From Aculops lycopersici (taxonomy: Eukaryota; Arthropoda; Arachnida; Trombidiformes; Eriophyidae): a DNA stretch of 64,000 nucleotides. The first letter of the stretch is position 1; each line of letters starts with the position of its first letter. The notes under the pieces are model-generated. The model saw only the letters and a list, made by a program, of their open reading frames with translations, did not search any database and was not told the DNA's origin. A program made the position numbers and the translations under genes. Location: positions 809,912 through 873,911 of the forward strand of contig WNKI01000004.1 of NCBI GenBank assembly GCA_015350385.1, read 5' to 3'. Positions 21,462 to 31,251 of this stretch are shown piece after piece.

Positions 21462-22192
21462 GTTTCTTTGGATGTAATAGAATAATAACGATTATAATTC
21501 AATATGTGGTTTTTGATTCAATTTTTTCGAATAATAATCATAATAATCGATATTATATCATCATTTCATTCAATGCTCAAAAATTCTCGTGAGGGTTGGG
21601 AGTTTGTCCAAATTTTCAGACGGGCACCACAGACGACAGCCTACCGCTACTCAAGAGGAGACGCAGTAGTAGCAGCAGCAGTAGTCGTAGTGGCAGCAAC
21701 AGAGGGGTCGGCAGCAGAAGCAATACGAGCAGCAAAGGGGGCAGCAGCAGCTGTTGTAGAGACCGGCGTGTTTCGGCTGTTCTATGTTTTTGGTTCGGGA
21801 ATATTTCGAGACGTGATTAAGAGCAGGGCGTATATAGACCACGCCTACTTTTCCCGCACCACTGAGATTAAAACGCCGAAGAAATCGAGCCTGTGTGGGT
21901 TAGTCCAATGGGCCTGTCGCCGACAGGCTGCCGGTCATTCGGGCATCAGTGATCCGCGTGCGCCACCAAAGCTATCCTCTACCGCTGATTTAGTACCAAG
22001 AGTGCCGCTTGGGGCGCTACAATTATGGAATTAGTTTTTTAAACACACTGTACATCCCCCATTATCCATGATACTCGTGTGTATGTATAAATACACCGAT
22101 AGATGACAATCTATTGTAATATGGCACAGTTATGAAACTTTATCAATCAGAACTTTCGTATCATTTATGTAAGAAAGCTAGTCAATACAGAA
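21462..22192. other. Divergent promoter region ataxin-2 / GMP reductase
   Basis: Shared upstream region of two divergent genes. It includes an AGC/AGT-rich stretch near 21665-21755, a 17-bp near-perfect palindrome at 21912-21928 (GCCTGTCG, C, CGACAGGC) and a TATAAATA box at 22086-22093. An open frame on the plus strand at 21596-21820 is S/R-rich and not convincing as a gene. Confidence 0.55.
22086..22093 (+). promoter_or_regulatory. Candidate TATA box for GMP reductase
   Basis: TATAAATA 100 bases before the GMP reductase ATG, a plausible core promoter position allowing for a short leader. Confidence 0.4.
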
Positions 22193-23260
22193 ATGCCTCG
22201 ACAAATCAGAGAAAACCCCTCATTGAATTTCAGCGACGTGCTCATACTGCCCCAACCGTCCAAGGTCAAGAGCCGGGCTGAAGTGAATCTCAACCTATCT
22301 TATAAGTTCAGATATAGCGAACAAGAGTACAATGGTATCCCTATTATTGCATCGAACATGGACTCGGTCGGTGGATTTGAGATCGCAAAGGCCTTACATG
22401 GCTATGGATTATTCACAACAATTCACAAGCATTACACGGCCGACGAATGGGTTGAGTTTGCCAAGGAGAACAAGGAGGTCTTGAAGAATGTGGCCATAAG
22501 CACAGGAATCGGCTCGGAGGATGAGAAAAGATTGGACAAGATTATGAGCATGATACCTGAGATTAACTACATTTGCATTGATGTTGCAAACGGATACACC
22601 GACGAGTTTGCCACCTTCATTAGAACTATGCGCTCAAGGTACCCAAAGAAAACTATCATCGCAGGAAATGTCGTCACACCAGAGGCAACTCATAGGCTCA
22701 TACTCGAGGGTGCCGATATTGTCAAGGTTGGCATTGGGCCTGGTTCAGTGTGCATAACAAGAAAGAAGACAGGTGTTGGCCGTGGCCAGCTGACCTCAGT
22801 GATGGAATGCGCTGAGGCGGCCAGACTGCACGGTGGTTATGTGATCTCAGATGGTGGTTGCACAGTGCCTGGTGATATATGTAAAGCCTTTGGTGCAGGT
22901 GCAAATTTTGTTATGTTAGGTGGAATGTTTGCTGGCCACGATCAGTGTCCAGGAGAAAAGTTTACCGATGAAATGGGAACCTACAAGTTGTTCTATGGAA
23001 TGGCATCGAAATTGGCTCAGGAGAAGTACAATGCTGGTTTAGCCAACTATAGATCATCCGAGGGCAAGGTGGTCAAGGTCCCCGCGAGAGGCGATGTTGG
23101 CAGGACAGTACTCGACATCTTGGGTGGCTTGCGATCATGTTGTGCCTACGTAGGTGCCTTTCAATTAAGTGATCTACAGAAACACGTAGAATTTGAGAGA
23201 GTTACCTTTCAAACAAACGAAGTATTTACTCATTACGAAGTTCCTAAGTACAACAATTAG
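22193..23260 (+). CDS. GMPR: GMP reductase
   Basis: NADPH-dependent deamination of GMP to IMP in purine salvage; cytosolic. The 355-residue single-exon ORF matches the whole family (human enzymes 345-348 residues). It is an (alpha/beta)8 barrel of the IMPDH/GMPR superfamily without the CBS domains of IMPDH. Diagnostic sequences are NFSDVLILPQPS, ASNMDSVGGFEIAK, the catalytic-cysteine loop VGIGPGSVCITRKKTGVG (C187), SDGGCTVPGD, FVMLGGMFAGHDQCPGE, FYGMAS, and the C-terminal GGLRSCCAYVGA. The ATG at 22193 follows an in-frame TATA-like promoter by 100 bp. No oddities. Confidence 0.97.
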   Translation: MPRQIRENPSLNFSDVLILPQPSKVKSRAEVNLNLSYKFRYSEQEYNGIPIIASNMDSVGGFEIAKALHGYGLFTTIHKHYTADEWVEFAKENKEVLKNVAISTGIGSEDEKRLDKIMSMIPEINYICIDVANGYTDEFATFIRTMRSRYPKKTIIAGNVVTPEATHRLILEGADIVKVGIGPGSVCITRKKTGVGRGQLTSVMECAEAARLHGGYVISDGGCTVPGDICKAFGAGANFVMLGGMFAGHDQCPGEKFTDEMGTYKLFYGMASKLAQEKYNAGLANYRSSEGKVVKVPARGDVGRTVLDILGGLRSCCAYVGAFQLSDLQKHVEFERVTFQTNEVFTHYEVPKYNN

Positions 23261-23630
23261 TTTACAAATGTTACAATCAAGTTATCTCTTTGTTTAACAC
23301 TATTAAAAATCTACACCAAAGACTATCAAACTTCCATGCGAATATCTAGCTAAGATTATATTCATTTGTTCGACGGAAATACATGTACACTGTCTATGCA
23401 GTGAAGTGGATTTTCGCTGCCTGCAAGTAAGAAGCGCGAACACGAGTTTGTCGCTTTGTTTTGGTTTTTACTACACTCGTTTTAGCGCCAACAACTTGTG
23501 GCTGCTTACGACGCGATAGCTACAAGTTCATTCAAATTTCAGGCATCTCTATCAAGGTTTCAATATATACCCCTCTCTGCTATAATTTATCATCTAACAA
23601 CAACCAACTGCCAAGCACGACCAATCCACA

Positions 23631-26582
23631 ATGTCGGATCCCCCACCAGCACCAATGCCGTATACTATAGCCGGCGGCTTGAAGGTCTTCTTCCCCTTCG
23701 AACCATATGAAACCCAAAAGCAATATATGACAAAGGTTATCGAATCCATCAAGGGGAAGCACAATGCACTACTCGAAAGTCCAACTGGAACAGGAAAGAC
23801 ACTCTCGCTTCTATGTGCCTCATTAGCATGGCAGCAAAGTCAAGGCGGTAAAAATCAGAAGATGATATATTACACAAGTAGGACTCATATGCAACTTAGT
23901 CAGGCTGCCAAAGAGATGAAGAAGACAGCTTATGCACGAGTGCCAGCAGTTGTTATCGGAAGTCGAGCCCAAATGTGCATCAATGATGATGTAAAGCAAC
24001 AACCCGCCCACCTGATTAATCGATCTTGTCAGAATGCTATAGCGAGGAATGCATGCGCCTATCATGCCAACTATGAGCAAAAGTTAGAGACCATAGATCA
24101 AAATCAAGTTCATGACATCGAGGATATGCATCAATTTGCAAGATCGCACCAATGTTGTCCATATTATGCCAGTAGAAAGCTAGCTGAGACCAAGGCATCC
24201 ATTGTATTCATGCCCTACAATTATCTGTTGGATATCTCGCTTCGTAAGAGTAGCTTGTTGCGTTTAGAGAATAGTGTTGTCATTTTCGATGAAGCTCACA
24301 ATATAGAGAGCTCACTAACAGAGGCAGCCTCTGGCTCAATCAGAGAGAGTTGCCTCAAGACAATCCAGAAAAGTTGTTTTGAATTGCCCACTCGTGTTAG
24401 CCAAGCGCTCCATCGAGAGAAACATGGTCTGACTAGAACAGGCTACGAACCTAAAGAGCAAACTTCAGATGACTCGGGTAAAAAAGAGAAAGAGGCGAAG
24501 CCAAATCGAATCGAAGAACTTGCCGAGAAACTAACCAATGATAGAATCCAACAGGTGAACGCGTGTGCCCAAATGCTGGAAGAACGGATTAAGCTGTTGA
24601 AGATGGACCAAGTCTATAACACTGATCTGATATACAAAACATTTGAAGAGGCGCGGATTGAGTATTCTACAGCAAGTCAGATTACTGATACTCTGGACAG
24701 CATGATAGCTTTCTGGTCAATCGCTGGTGTCATGAATGTCAACGAAGTATCAAAATCCGTTGTGGCTTTAGGTAATCTTAATCACATGATACTATTATTG
24801 TTCCCAGAGGGATGTAGTTTACAGAAGCAACAAAATCACAAGAAAACACTCAAAGATGCCTACTCTACCTTCTTGGAGGGTTTTAGAAAAGATAATGTTT
24901 TGAAGGATGGACCGATCTATGATTGGGAGTTGAATCTCTGGTGTCTGCATCCTAAATTAGGCTTAGATCGTATATTTGAAGAGACATGTATAAATGGACC
25001 TAGATCTTTGATTATAACTTCAGGAACCTTATCGCCGCTCAACGCAATCGTGAAATCACTAGGTCGAGAATTCAGATACACGGAAAGTTTTTCGCATGTT
25101 ATTGATGAGAAGCAACTGAAGATTGTCACCATATTCAAGTCACCTAAAGGAAACGAGCTTCATAACACTTTCAAAAATATTGTTCCAAAACATATCGAGC
25201 AGCTTGGCAGCACCATCTTGCCTTTGTTGGCACCACTTCCGTTTGGAACACTAGTTTTCTTTCCATCTTATGGCATGATGAACCTTGTGATGAAACATTG
25301 GATAAGCAACAGAAATTGGCTAGCCTTGTCTAAGATGTGCGCTGTTTTTAAAGAAACTACGGATAAGGAATCATTTGAGAGCAATCTGGCCGCTTACAAG
25401 CGCAAGATTGGACCACCAAACGATCTCACAGGTGGCAAGGCGGTGTTTTTTGGGGTTTGTCGTGGCAAGCTCTCTGAGGGAATAAATCTTGAGGGTAATC
25501 ATTGCAGAACTGTGGTTGTGATTGGTGTGCCATACCCCAACCCTTACGATCCCAAGGTGGTTGCGATGACAAAGTTCAACAACGATAGAGGCAATCCAGA
25601 ATGGATAAACGAACAAATGCGTCGCGCTTTAAACCAAACACTTGGTCGTGCCATCAGAAGTAAGGATGATTATGGTATGCTCATGTTAGTTGATTCAAGG
25701 TACACTGCAAAGGCATTCAGGACAGCTGTAAGCAACTGGGCACGACCTTACTTTCCAAAAGAGGGGTCGAATCCTTTAGAGGTCGATGCTCTAATTGAAA
25801 CCTTCTTTGCCACGCATGGTGTTGTAGTTGAGAGGAGAAATTTGTACGATTTCACGACCACCTCCGGAAATAGTGCCTTCGAACTTGACGCCTCAAGGCC
25901 AAATCCGCGCGCCATCTTCCAAAACGAGCCCTCAAAACAGGCAAACCAATCTAGTCAAGGGAGTCAAAAACCAACTGGAACCACAAATAAAGGTACGGCG
26001 AAGACAGTCTTCCGACCTACCAATACTATAACCGTAGAGGACCGCCTTAATCAAATGCGAAGAGATTATACTGTTGATAGGACTACATTCGAGCGAGTTA
26101 CGCAAGCTCGAGAGGCACGAGCAGCTGAATCGGCGGCTCGAACCAACGAAATACCCCAGAAGCGAGCCACCACCGCTGATATTGTTGCCGCCATCTTTTC
26201 CTCTGAGCCACCAAGCCAGTTGAACTCGCAAGGTTCAAGCACGGATTGGTTACAGGAGCCGCCCAAATCAAAGAGACCGCGAACTAGTGATCCTGTTTTT
26301 ACAAATAGCCAGGCCTTTCCACAGGCTGAAACCCAAGCCTCGGACTACTCAATCTTGGAACGAGACCCGGATAGACCATCAAAGTACAAATGTTATATAT
26401 GCTCACAAGAGGCAGTTCGGCCGCGAGCCACCAATTGCAAGTGCGCTCGAGTAGGTTGTGAGGACTGCATTAGGGTGCTGCACAACAAGGAATGTCCCAA
26501 GTGTCTGGTTTTGCTGAAGAAACAAAAATTCAAACCTAGATTATTCCACTCTGCCTTTTCAAAGAAAGAGAGAATGAACTAA
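23631..26582 (+). CDS. RTEL1: RTEL1 DNA helicase
   Basis: Regulator of telomere elongation helicase 1: a 5'-3' superfamily 2 iron-sulphur helicase that dismantles D-loops, T-loops and G-quadruplexes. 983 residues in a single exon. The Q-motif region FPFEPYETQKQYM is followed by Walker A (SPTGTGKT, residues 50-57), four Fe-S cysteines (AQMCIN, NRSC, RNAC, HQCCPYY), and DEAH box 220-223 (IFDEAHNIES). The C-terminal helicase lobe has FGVCRGKLSEGINLEG, VVVIGVPYPNP and NQTLGRAIRSKDDYG. A C4-type RING-like domain starts at C921 (CYICSQEA, CEDCIRVLHNKECPKC), as in the long vertebrate isoform. ATG at 23631 follows 370 bp of intergenic DNA after GMP reductase. The order Fe-S, HD2, RING and the absence of BRCA1-binding motifs make RTEL1 preferable to BRIP1 or DDX11. 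Confidence 0.94.
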   Translation: MSDPPPAPMPYTIAGGLKVFFPFEPYETQKQYMTKVIESIKGKHNALLESPTGTGKTLSLLCASLAWQQSQGGKNQKMIYYTSRTHMQLSQAAKEMKKTAYARVPAVVIGSRAQMCINDDVKQQPAHLINRSCQNAIARNACAYHANYEQKLETIDQNQVHDIEDMHQFARSHQCCPYYASRKLAETKASIVFMPYNYLLDISLRKSSLLRLENSVVIFDEAHNIESSLTEAASGSIRESCLKTIQKSCFELPTRVSQALHREKHGLTRTGYEPKEQTSDDSGKKEKEAKPNRIEELAEKLTNDRIQQVNACAQMLEERIKLLKMDQVYNTDLIYKTFEEARIEYSTASQITDTLDSMIAFWSIAGVMNVNEVSKSVVALGNLNHMILLLFPEGCSLQKQQNHKKTLKDAYSTFLEGFRKDNVLKDGPIYDWELNLWCLHPKLGLDRIFEETCINGPRSLIITSGTLSPLNAIVKSLGREFRYTESFSHVIDEKQLKIVTIFKSPKGNELHNTFKNIVPKHIEQLGSTILPLLAPLPFGTLVFFPSYGMMNLVMKHWISNRNWLALSKMCAVFKETTDKESFESNLAAYKRKIGPPNDLTGGKAVFFGVCRGKLSEGINLEGNHCRTVVVIGVPYPNPYDPKVVAMTKFNNDRGNPEWINEQMRRALNQTLGRAIRSKDDYGMLMLVDSRYTAKAFRTAVSNWARPYFPKEGSNPLEVDALIETFFATHGVVVERRNLYDFTTTSGNSAFELDASRPNPRAIFQNEPSKQANQSSQGSQKPTGTTNKGTAKTVFRPTNTITVEDRLNQMRRDYTVDRTTFERVTQAREARAAESAARTNEIPQKRATTADIVAAIFSSEPPSQLNSQGSSTDWLQEPPKSKRPRTSDPVFTNSQAFPQAETQASDYSILERDPDRPSKYKCYICSQEAVRPRATNCKCARVGCEDCIRVLHNKECPKCLVLLKKQKFKPRLFHSAFSKKERMN

Positions 26583-26789
26583 ATTGATCTGATCAGATTA
26601 CCTCTATTATGATGCAAGTAAATGGCACAACTAGCGGCTGTTACCTTGGCTGCTAAGTACGTGCAGAAAACACGAATCGTACATTGACACACACGTTGCG
26701 TTCATCAAAACCACTCATCGAACTGAAAAAACTTGACTCATCATGCATGTATCTACATGTATTTTGAATTTTAACATTTTTATATCAAA

Positions 26790-28688
26790 ATGATGTCCAC
26801 ATTAATGTCATCTGTCGAGTCGACACTTATACTTTCAATTGCAGCTCTCTATATTGTTCACTGTCCTTTTAATAAAGTTGAGGAGTCATTCAATACTCAG
26901 GCTGTACACGATATTGTAAACATATTTCCAAACAACCTCCCGTCACAGCAAAATCATGAAACATTAGTCAAGCATCTCGAAGCTAGTCATCACGAAATAG
27001 CCGTCCGATCTCAGCTACCATGGGATCATACTCAGTTTCCAGGTGTAGTTCCAAGAACGTTTATTGGAGCTCTCCTTGTTGGATTACCTATGAAGTTTGC
27101 AAAACATATCATGACCTATGGGCTCATTCCAACTTTTGATGAGATTTACAATCAAGACGAAAACGATGATGAGCCAGATTTCACAACCCAATTTATACTC
27201 CAAATAGGTTCAAGATTTGCTCTGTCTAGTTTGGTTGTATTGTCATTAACAAGTGTAACCAGGGCTTTGCAAAAGAGATACGGTATGGGTTTTAGAATAT
27301 GCTTTCTACTAATAACAATCAGCCAATTCCATTACATGTTCTATGCCGGAAGATTCTTGCCCAACACCTTTGCGGCCATATGTGCAAACCTGGTGTTTGC
27401 ATCTTGGATTAATCGTCAGTATAGCAAATCTGTCGTATACATTGCCATTTGTGTTGTGATATTTAGATTCGATACAGCCCTGTTCTTTGGGTGCCTCCTA
27501 TTCGACGCTGTGTTCATAAGAAGATTTCTACCTCTCTCTAAAGTACTTAAGATTGGGATACCGGCTGGACTGCTTTCCATGTTAGCAACCATAACCATAG
27601 ATTCAACCTTCTGGGCCAGGCTGGTGTGGCCCGAACTTGAGGGTTTCCATTTCAATGTATGGCTGAACAAATCGCACGAGTGGGGTACCGAGTCATATTT
27701 CTGGTATGTTTATAGTTGCATCCCGAGACTAATGCTAGCCAGTGCACCTCTCATTTTATTTGCAGAGCATAGAATCACAAGAGAATATCTTATACCAACT
27801 TTGGCATTCATTATTGCTTACTCTACACTTCCTCACAAAGAGTTGAGATTCATATTGTTCGTAACTCCATTACTCAACATTTGCGCTACAAGTGGCCTGC
27901 TGAATATATACTACTATTTAAACAAGTCGCTACTATTCATAACTAGAAAAGAGTCTAGATCGCCAAAGGGAATCCAAAAAGAAAAGGTGACGGTGAAAGG
28001 CCAAGTGAGGTCCAGGATAGCTCTCTTTATATTTATAACACTTTTTGCTGGCTTATGCATCGCTAATTTATTTGCTTGCTTAATCCTATCCCGGGTGTCT
28101 AGTCACAACTATCCAGGCGGTCAAGCTGCGGTCTCGCTAGGAACAACAAAGGAGCTTCTTGATGCTGCTCAAGAATCCATCGGCAATAAAACCGGGCTCG
28201 AGGATCTTCGGTCGAATGTCGGCGTTTATGTCGATAATCTTGCAGCCCAAACTGGCTTGTCCAGGTTTGTTCAGGTCAATGGCGCTTTCTACTCAAAAAC
28301 AGAGAAGTTGAATGCTGATACATTTAGAAAATCATACAAGTTATTGTATCTCATTTTGGAGCCAACTGAGATAAATGGCTTTCTGAAAGATCACTGCCCT
28401 ATTGACCAAAACATTGATAAGATTGTAAATCAAGGCGCAGAGATTTGGAGGCGTGAGAATGATGAGATCAAGTGTAGTTTGCCAAATCAACCGGCTATGT
28501 ACTGCTCCATCATCAATAGCGTGAGTTCCTTTAAATCGGTTAATATTGCCAAGATCCTACAACGCATAAAAGATCTGGAGCCGGTACAGTCTGTCGCAGA
28601 TGCATTCGAGGACGAAGACTTCATTAGAACTCGGATAGCACTCTATATCATCAGGTGCTCCACAAGAAGCAAGTCAAACCCATTCTAA
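26790..28688 (+). CDS. ALG12: ALG12 dolichyl-P-mannose alpha-1,6-mannosyltransferase
   Basis: GT22-family polytopic ER membrane enzyme that adds the eighth mannose (alpha-1,6) to the lipid-linked N-glycan precursor, using dolichyl-phosphate mannose in the ER lumen. 632 residues, longer than the roughly 490 of human ALG12; the excess lies mainly in a luminal C-terminal extension. Signatures: HCPFNKVEESFNTQAVHD (with the EE motif of the first luminal loop), FPGVVPRTFIGAL, FYAGRFLPN, RFDTALFF, FNVWLNKSHEWGTESYFWY and LPHKELRFI. Many hydrophobic helices between residues 130 and 440. Starts 207 bp after RTEL1 on the same strand. The stop codon TAA overlaps a poly(A) signal (AATAAA at 28687-28692), and the MED22 stop codon is only 6 bp further. 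Confidence 0.93.
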   Translation: MMSTLMSSVESTLILSIAALYIVHCPFNKVEESFNTQAVHDIVNIFPNNLPSQQNHETLVKHLEASHHEIAVRSQLPWDHTQFPGVVPRTFIGALLVGLPMKFAKHIMTYGLIPTFDEIYNQDENDDEPDFTTQFILQIGSRFALSSLVVLSLTSVTRALQKRYGMGFRICFLLITISQFHYMFYAGRFLPNTFAAICANLVFASWINRQYSKSVVYIAICVVIFRFDTALFFGCLLFDAVFIRRFLPLSKVLKIGIPAGLLSMLATITIDSTFWARLVWPELEGFHFNVWLNKSHEWGTESYFWYVYSCIPRLMLASAPLILFAEHRITREYLIPTLAFIIAYSTLPHKELRFILFVTPLLNICATSGLLNIYYYLNKSLLFITRKESRSPKGIQKEKVTVKGQVRSRIALFIFITLFAGLCIANLFACLILSRVSSHNYPGGQAAVSLGTTKELLDAAQESIGNKTGLEDLRSNVGVYVDNLAAQTGLSRFVQVNGAFYSKTEKLNADTFRKSYKLLYLILEPTEINGFLKDHCPIDQNIDKIVNQGAEIWRRENDEIKCSLPNQPAMYCSIINSVSSFKSVNIAKILQRIKDLEPVQSVADAFEDEDFIRTRIALYIIRCSTRSKSNPF

Positions 28689-28692
28689 TAAA
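28687..28692 (+). terminator. Poly(A) signal overlapping the ALG12 stop codon
   Basis: AATAAA begins inside the TAA stop of ALG12, so the mRNA tail would extend through the convergent MED22 3' end. Confidence 0.5.
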
Positions 28693-28694
28693 TC

Positions 28695-29024
28695 TTATGG
28701 CAAGGGTATCTCCAATTCGTAAAGGAACATCGATATTTCATCTCTAAGTCGAACTAGTTTTTCATCATTAACATTGGGTTGATGACTCTGGTTGTTGGAA
28801 TCATTGGAGCTTGGATCGTTGATGATCAGATAACTTCTAATCTCAGCCACCAGCTGGATCAGTGATTGATACGACCGGACAATTTCGGCTGATTTGACAT
28901 GGACTTCAAAATTTACATGCTCTGTTTTGGTCTTCAATAGATCAGTGTAATTATCATAGATATTCTTAACATTATCTTTTAGTTGCTTCTGATATGTACT
29001 CAAAGTTAGCTCGTGGGATGTCAT
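28695..29024 (-). CDS. MED22: Mediator subunit MED22 (Surf5)
   Basis: Head-module subunit of the Mediator complex bridging activators and RNA polymerase II in the nucleus. The 109-residue ORF matches the family core: YQKQLKDNVKNIYDNYTDLLKT, then NFEVHVKSAEIVRSYQSLIQLV, SYLIINDPSS, and the C-terminal LVRLRDEISMFLYELE. Two long helices form the MED11-pairing coiled coil. ATG at 29024. It is convergent with ALG12 (6 bp between stops) and divergent from the first asteroid copy (430 bp). Small, but the match spans the whole length. Confidence 0.9.
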   Translation of the reverse strand: MTSHELTLSTYQKQLKDNVKNIYDNYTDLLKTKTEHVNFEVHVKSAEIVRSYQSLIQLVAEIRSYLIINDPSSNDSNNQSHQPNVNDEKLVRLRDEISMFLYELEIPLP

Positions 29025-29454
29025 TTTGGTGGCTTATTAATAGCTGCCTATCTGGTGTAGAATAAACTAAAAATAGAATGCAAAAACGAATCAAGGTAGA
29101 TGTTTTGATTTCGTACTAAAGAATTTGTGCGGGAATAAAGAAAAAACCCTGAGGCATGGCCAATTTTTCAGCCTTTGTGTGAGCATGCACGCGCAAGTAG
29201 ATCGGGGTTTTCGAGGCGAAATTATCCCATTCCCTCGCTACGCTGTAACTGTCCCACAAGTGTCTCATCAAATTTCAATTCATGAGTGCTCAAATTTCAT
29301 TGCCGTACATTAGATTTGGTGCCCTAGCTGTTTACCAAGTGCAGTTGAATGTAACTTATATAACTCCGCATGTCATTAACTGACCTAATGATCTTTTAGC
29401 AACGAATGCAAGTATCGGTAACGAACATATTAACAAGAATTGAAGCTTATCAAA

Positions 29455-31251
29455 ATGGGTTTACCAAAGTTCAACTGGTTTGTTAATAGTAGAGATGAGA
29501 TAAGTAGCCAGACACACAGGCTGAGAGAAACTAAGCTCGTCATCGATGTATCCAATCTTATCTACAATTTGATGGATCTCAATGTTGGAAGTTCGCCTCA
29601 TAATTGTGGTGGAGACATGACACATTGGGCCAGTACAATTGAACTTTTTGTGAAAAACCTGCGGCTGTGCGAGATAGAGCCAATATTTGTCTTCTTTGGA
29701 GGAATTGTGGATCCAACTCAAACAGATCTAGCTGATAAACTGGTAAAAAAATTGGAGGCCTTTGATATTGCGCGTAAGTTGGTACGTCGCGTTCCCATGC
29801 CAATAACCACCATGACTGTGGTACGTGATGTGGCCGAGAGGCTGAAGGTAAAGAAGATTCAATGTATAAACGAGCCAGATTCTAACCTAGCACGTATCGC
29901 TAGGGTCCATGAGTGTCCAGTCTTGACGACAGATAGTGATTGCAAGTTGATGGATATCCCATTCGGAGTTGTGGACGTCCAATCGTTGGAATGGTCACAT
30001 GTCAGATCCTTGGATGACTCAAACCGGTACATAGAATGCAAGATGTACCTCAGGGATAACTTTCTCAAGATTTGGCCGAACCTCGACCTGGGCTGTATGC
30101 CTCTGGTTAGCTTGTTTGTGAGGCAACCGCCTATCCGAAAAATACGCTCATTGGTTGGAGGCAACCCGCCTGAACTCTATGATCGTGTCTTCACATTCCT
30201 CGAGGGAAAGACCAGGGAGGACAACATCAAAGCGATCTTGGCGGTTGTTCCGCCCAGGGACCGAAGGAAAACTGAGATTCTCATAGAGAGCAGGTGTGAT
30301 TTTTATGACGCGCTTGGTGATAGTCCGTATAGCGACGATCTAGAGAGAACCTGCCGAAAAGGATACATGCTGACGTTCCCAAACGCCACAGAGAGCGATT
30401 ATCAGATAGAAATCTCGTCGATACGTGACTGGCTGGTCAAAGGGATGGAAGAATCCACCATGGATATAATATTGTTTTGGATCTTGGATAGAACAATAAT
30501 GTTCTTCACCCCGGTTCTCGAAGACAGGAGTTTACCAAGTGTAGACACTTGCGCCTATCAACCGGTGGCTGTCTTATTGCAACTCCTCAGACCGCACCAG
30601 GATTTTACGGAGCCTCTCGAGATCTATGATAGATTTGGCCAGGATTACGCGGAAGGAGCTATCGATCCCTTGAAGGAGCTAAAGCACTACGGTCCTATCG
30701 ACCATCTGATCTGGGACATCATGTCGCTGGAAATGGACAAATGCAAGAGGCTTTTATTGGCCACTTTTGAGTGTAGTGTTGGAGCATACGAACACAGAGT
30801 TGAGGCTTGCGAGAAAGCCCTCGGCAGCAAGGTTGGTAGTGACCTTCCGGTGATCCTAATGCTGATGGATTACATTGATCAATTACCTGATCGTTGTCCA
30901 TTAACGCAAGACTTTCGCACGGCGGCCATAATGACCTATCTATATTATACACCAATCTCGGACTCTAACAGGAATCTTGTTGATTCAGTGAGGAGTGTCC
31001 TCAAATCTCGAGAGACATCTACATCACGACGTGATGTAAATTATCGTTTAGTTCATCAAATCAATCAGCTACAGGCATCCATTCAGATGTATAATGTCAT
31101 GAACGGATTGCTACGAGACTCCTTGCCAACAATTCAATTAGGGAAATGGTTTAATGCTACACTAATTCACACGATTGCCAGAGATGCAAGGATTTTGAAC
31201 CATCCATCTATTCAAATACCTGAGATACTAATTGAACCTTTAGCTGCTTAG
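29455..31251 (+). CDS. ASTE1: Asteroid-like PIN/XPG-fold protein, copy 1
   Basis: Related to asteroid/ASTE1, a structure-specific nuclease-like protein of the FEN1/XPG superfamily implicated in EGFR signalling in flies and in end-processing in vertebrates. 598 residues from the ATG at 29455, chosen because the paralogue starts at the same residue (MGL-KFN). N-terminal PIN domain residues 1-200 include VIDVSNLIYNL (D31), EPDSNLARIA (E140, D142) and TTDSDCKLMD (D160, D162, D167). The otherwise conserved aspartate of the DGG motif is replaced (FFGG, residues 80-83), so catalytic activity is doubtful. The C-terminal two thirds are helical and lineage-specific. AATAAA at 31479-31484. A tandem paralogue follows 845 bp downstream. 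Confidence 0.85.
   Translation: MGLPKFNWFVNSRDEISSQTHRLRETKLVIDVSNLIYNLMDLNVGSSPHNCGGDMTHWASTIELFVKNLRLCEIEPIFVFFGGIVDPTQTDLADKLVKKLEAFDIARKLVRRVPMPITTMTVVRDVAERLKVKKIQCINEPDSNLARIARVHECPVLTTDSDCKLMDIPFGVVDVQSLEWSHVRSLDDSNRYIECKMYLRDNFLKIWPNLDLGCMPLVSLFVRQPPIRKIRSLVGGNPPELYDRVFTFLEGKTREDNIKAILAVVPPRDRRKTEILIESRCDFYDALGDSPYSDDLERTCRKGYMLTFPNATESDYQIEISSIRDWLVKGMEESTMDIILFWILDRTIMFFTPVLEDRSLPSVDTCAYQPVAVLLQLLRPHQDFTEPLEIYDRFGQDYAEGAIDPLKELKHYGPIDHLIWDIMSLEMDKCKRLLLATFECSVGAYEHRVEACEKALGSKVGSDLPVILMLMDYIDQLPDRCPLTQDFRTAAIMTYLYYTPISDSNRNLVDSVRSVLKSRETSTSRRDVNYRLVHQINQLQASIQMYNVMNGLLRDSLPTIQLGKWFNATLIHTIARDARILNHPSIQIPEILIEPLAA

Noticed and set aside
21596..21820. S/R-rich plus-strand frame between ataxin-2 and GMP reductase
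   Set aside because: Its composition comes from AGC/AGT triplet repeats; there is no supporting similarity.
24281..24310. BRIP1 or DDX11 as identity of the Fe-S helicase
   Set aside because: The N-terminal FPFEPYETQ block and the C-terminal RING-like C4 domain point to RTEL1.
29440..29454. Upstream start for asteroid copy 1
   Set aside because: It would use TTG; the ATG at 29455 matches the start of the paralogue. The same reasoning moved the starts of CysRS (45175), the ABCG gene (49471), GTPBP3 (55752) and SHOX (34832).
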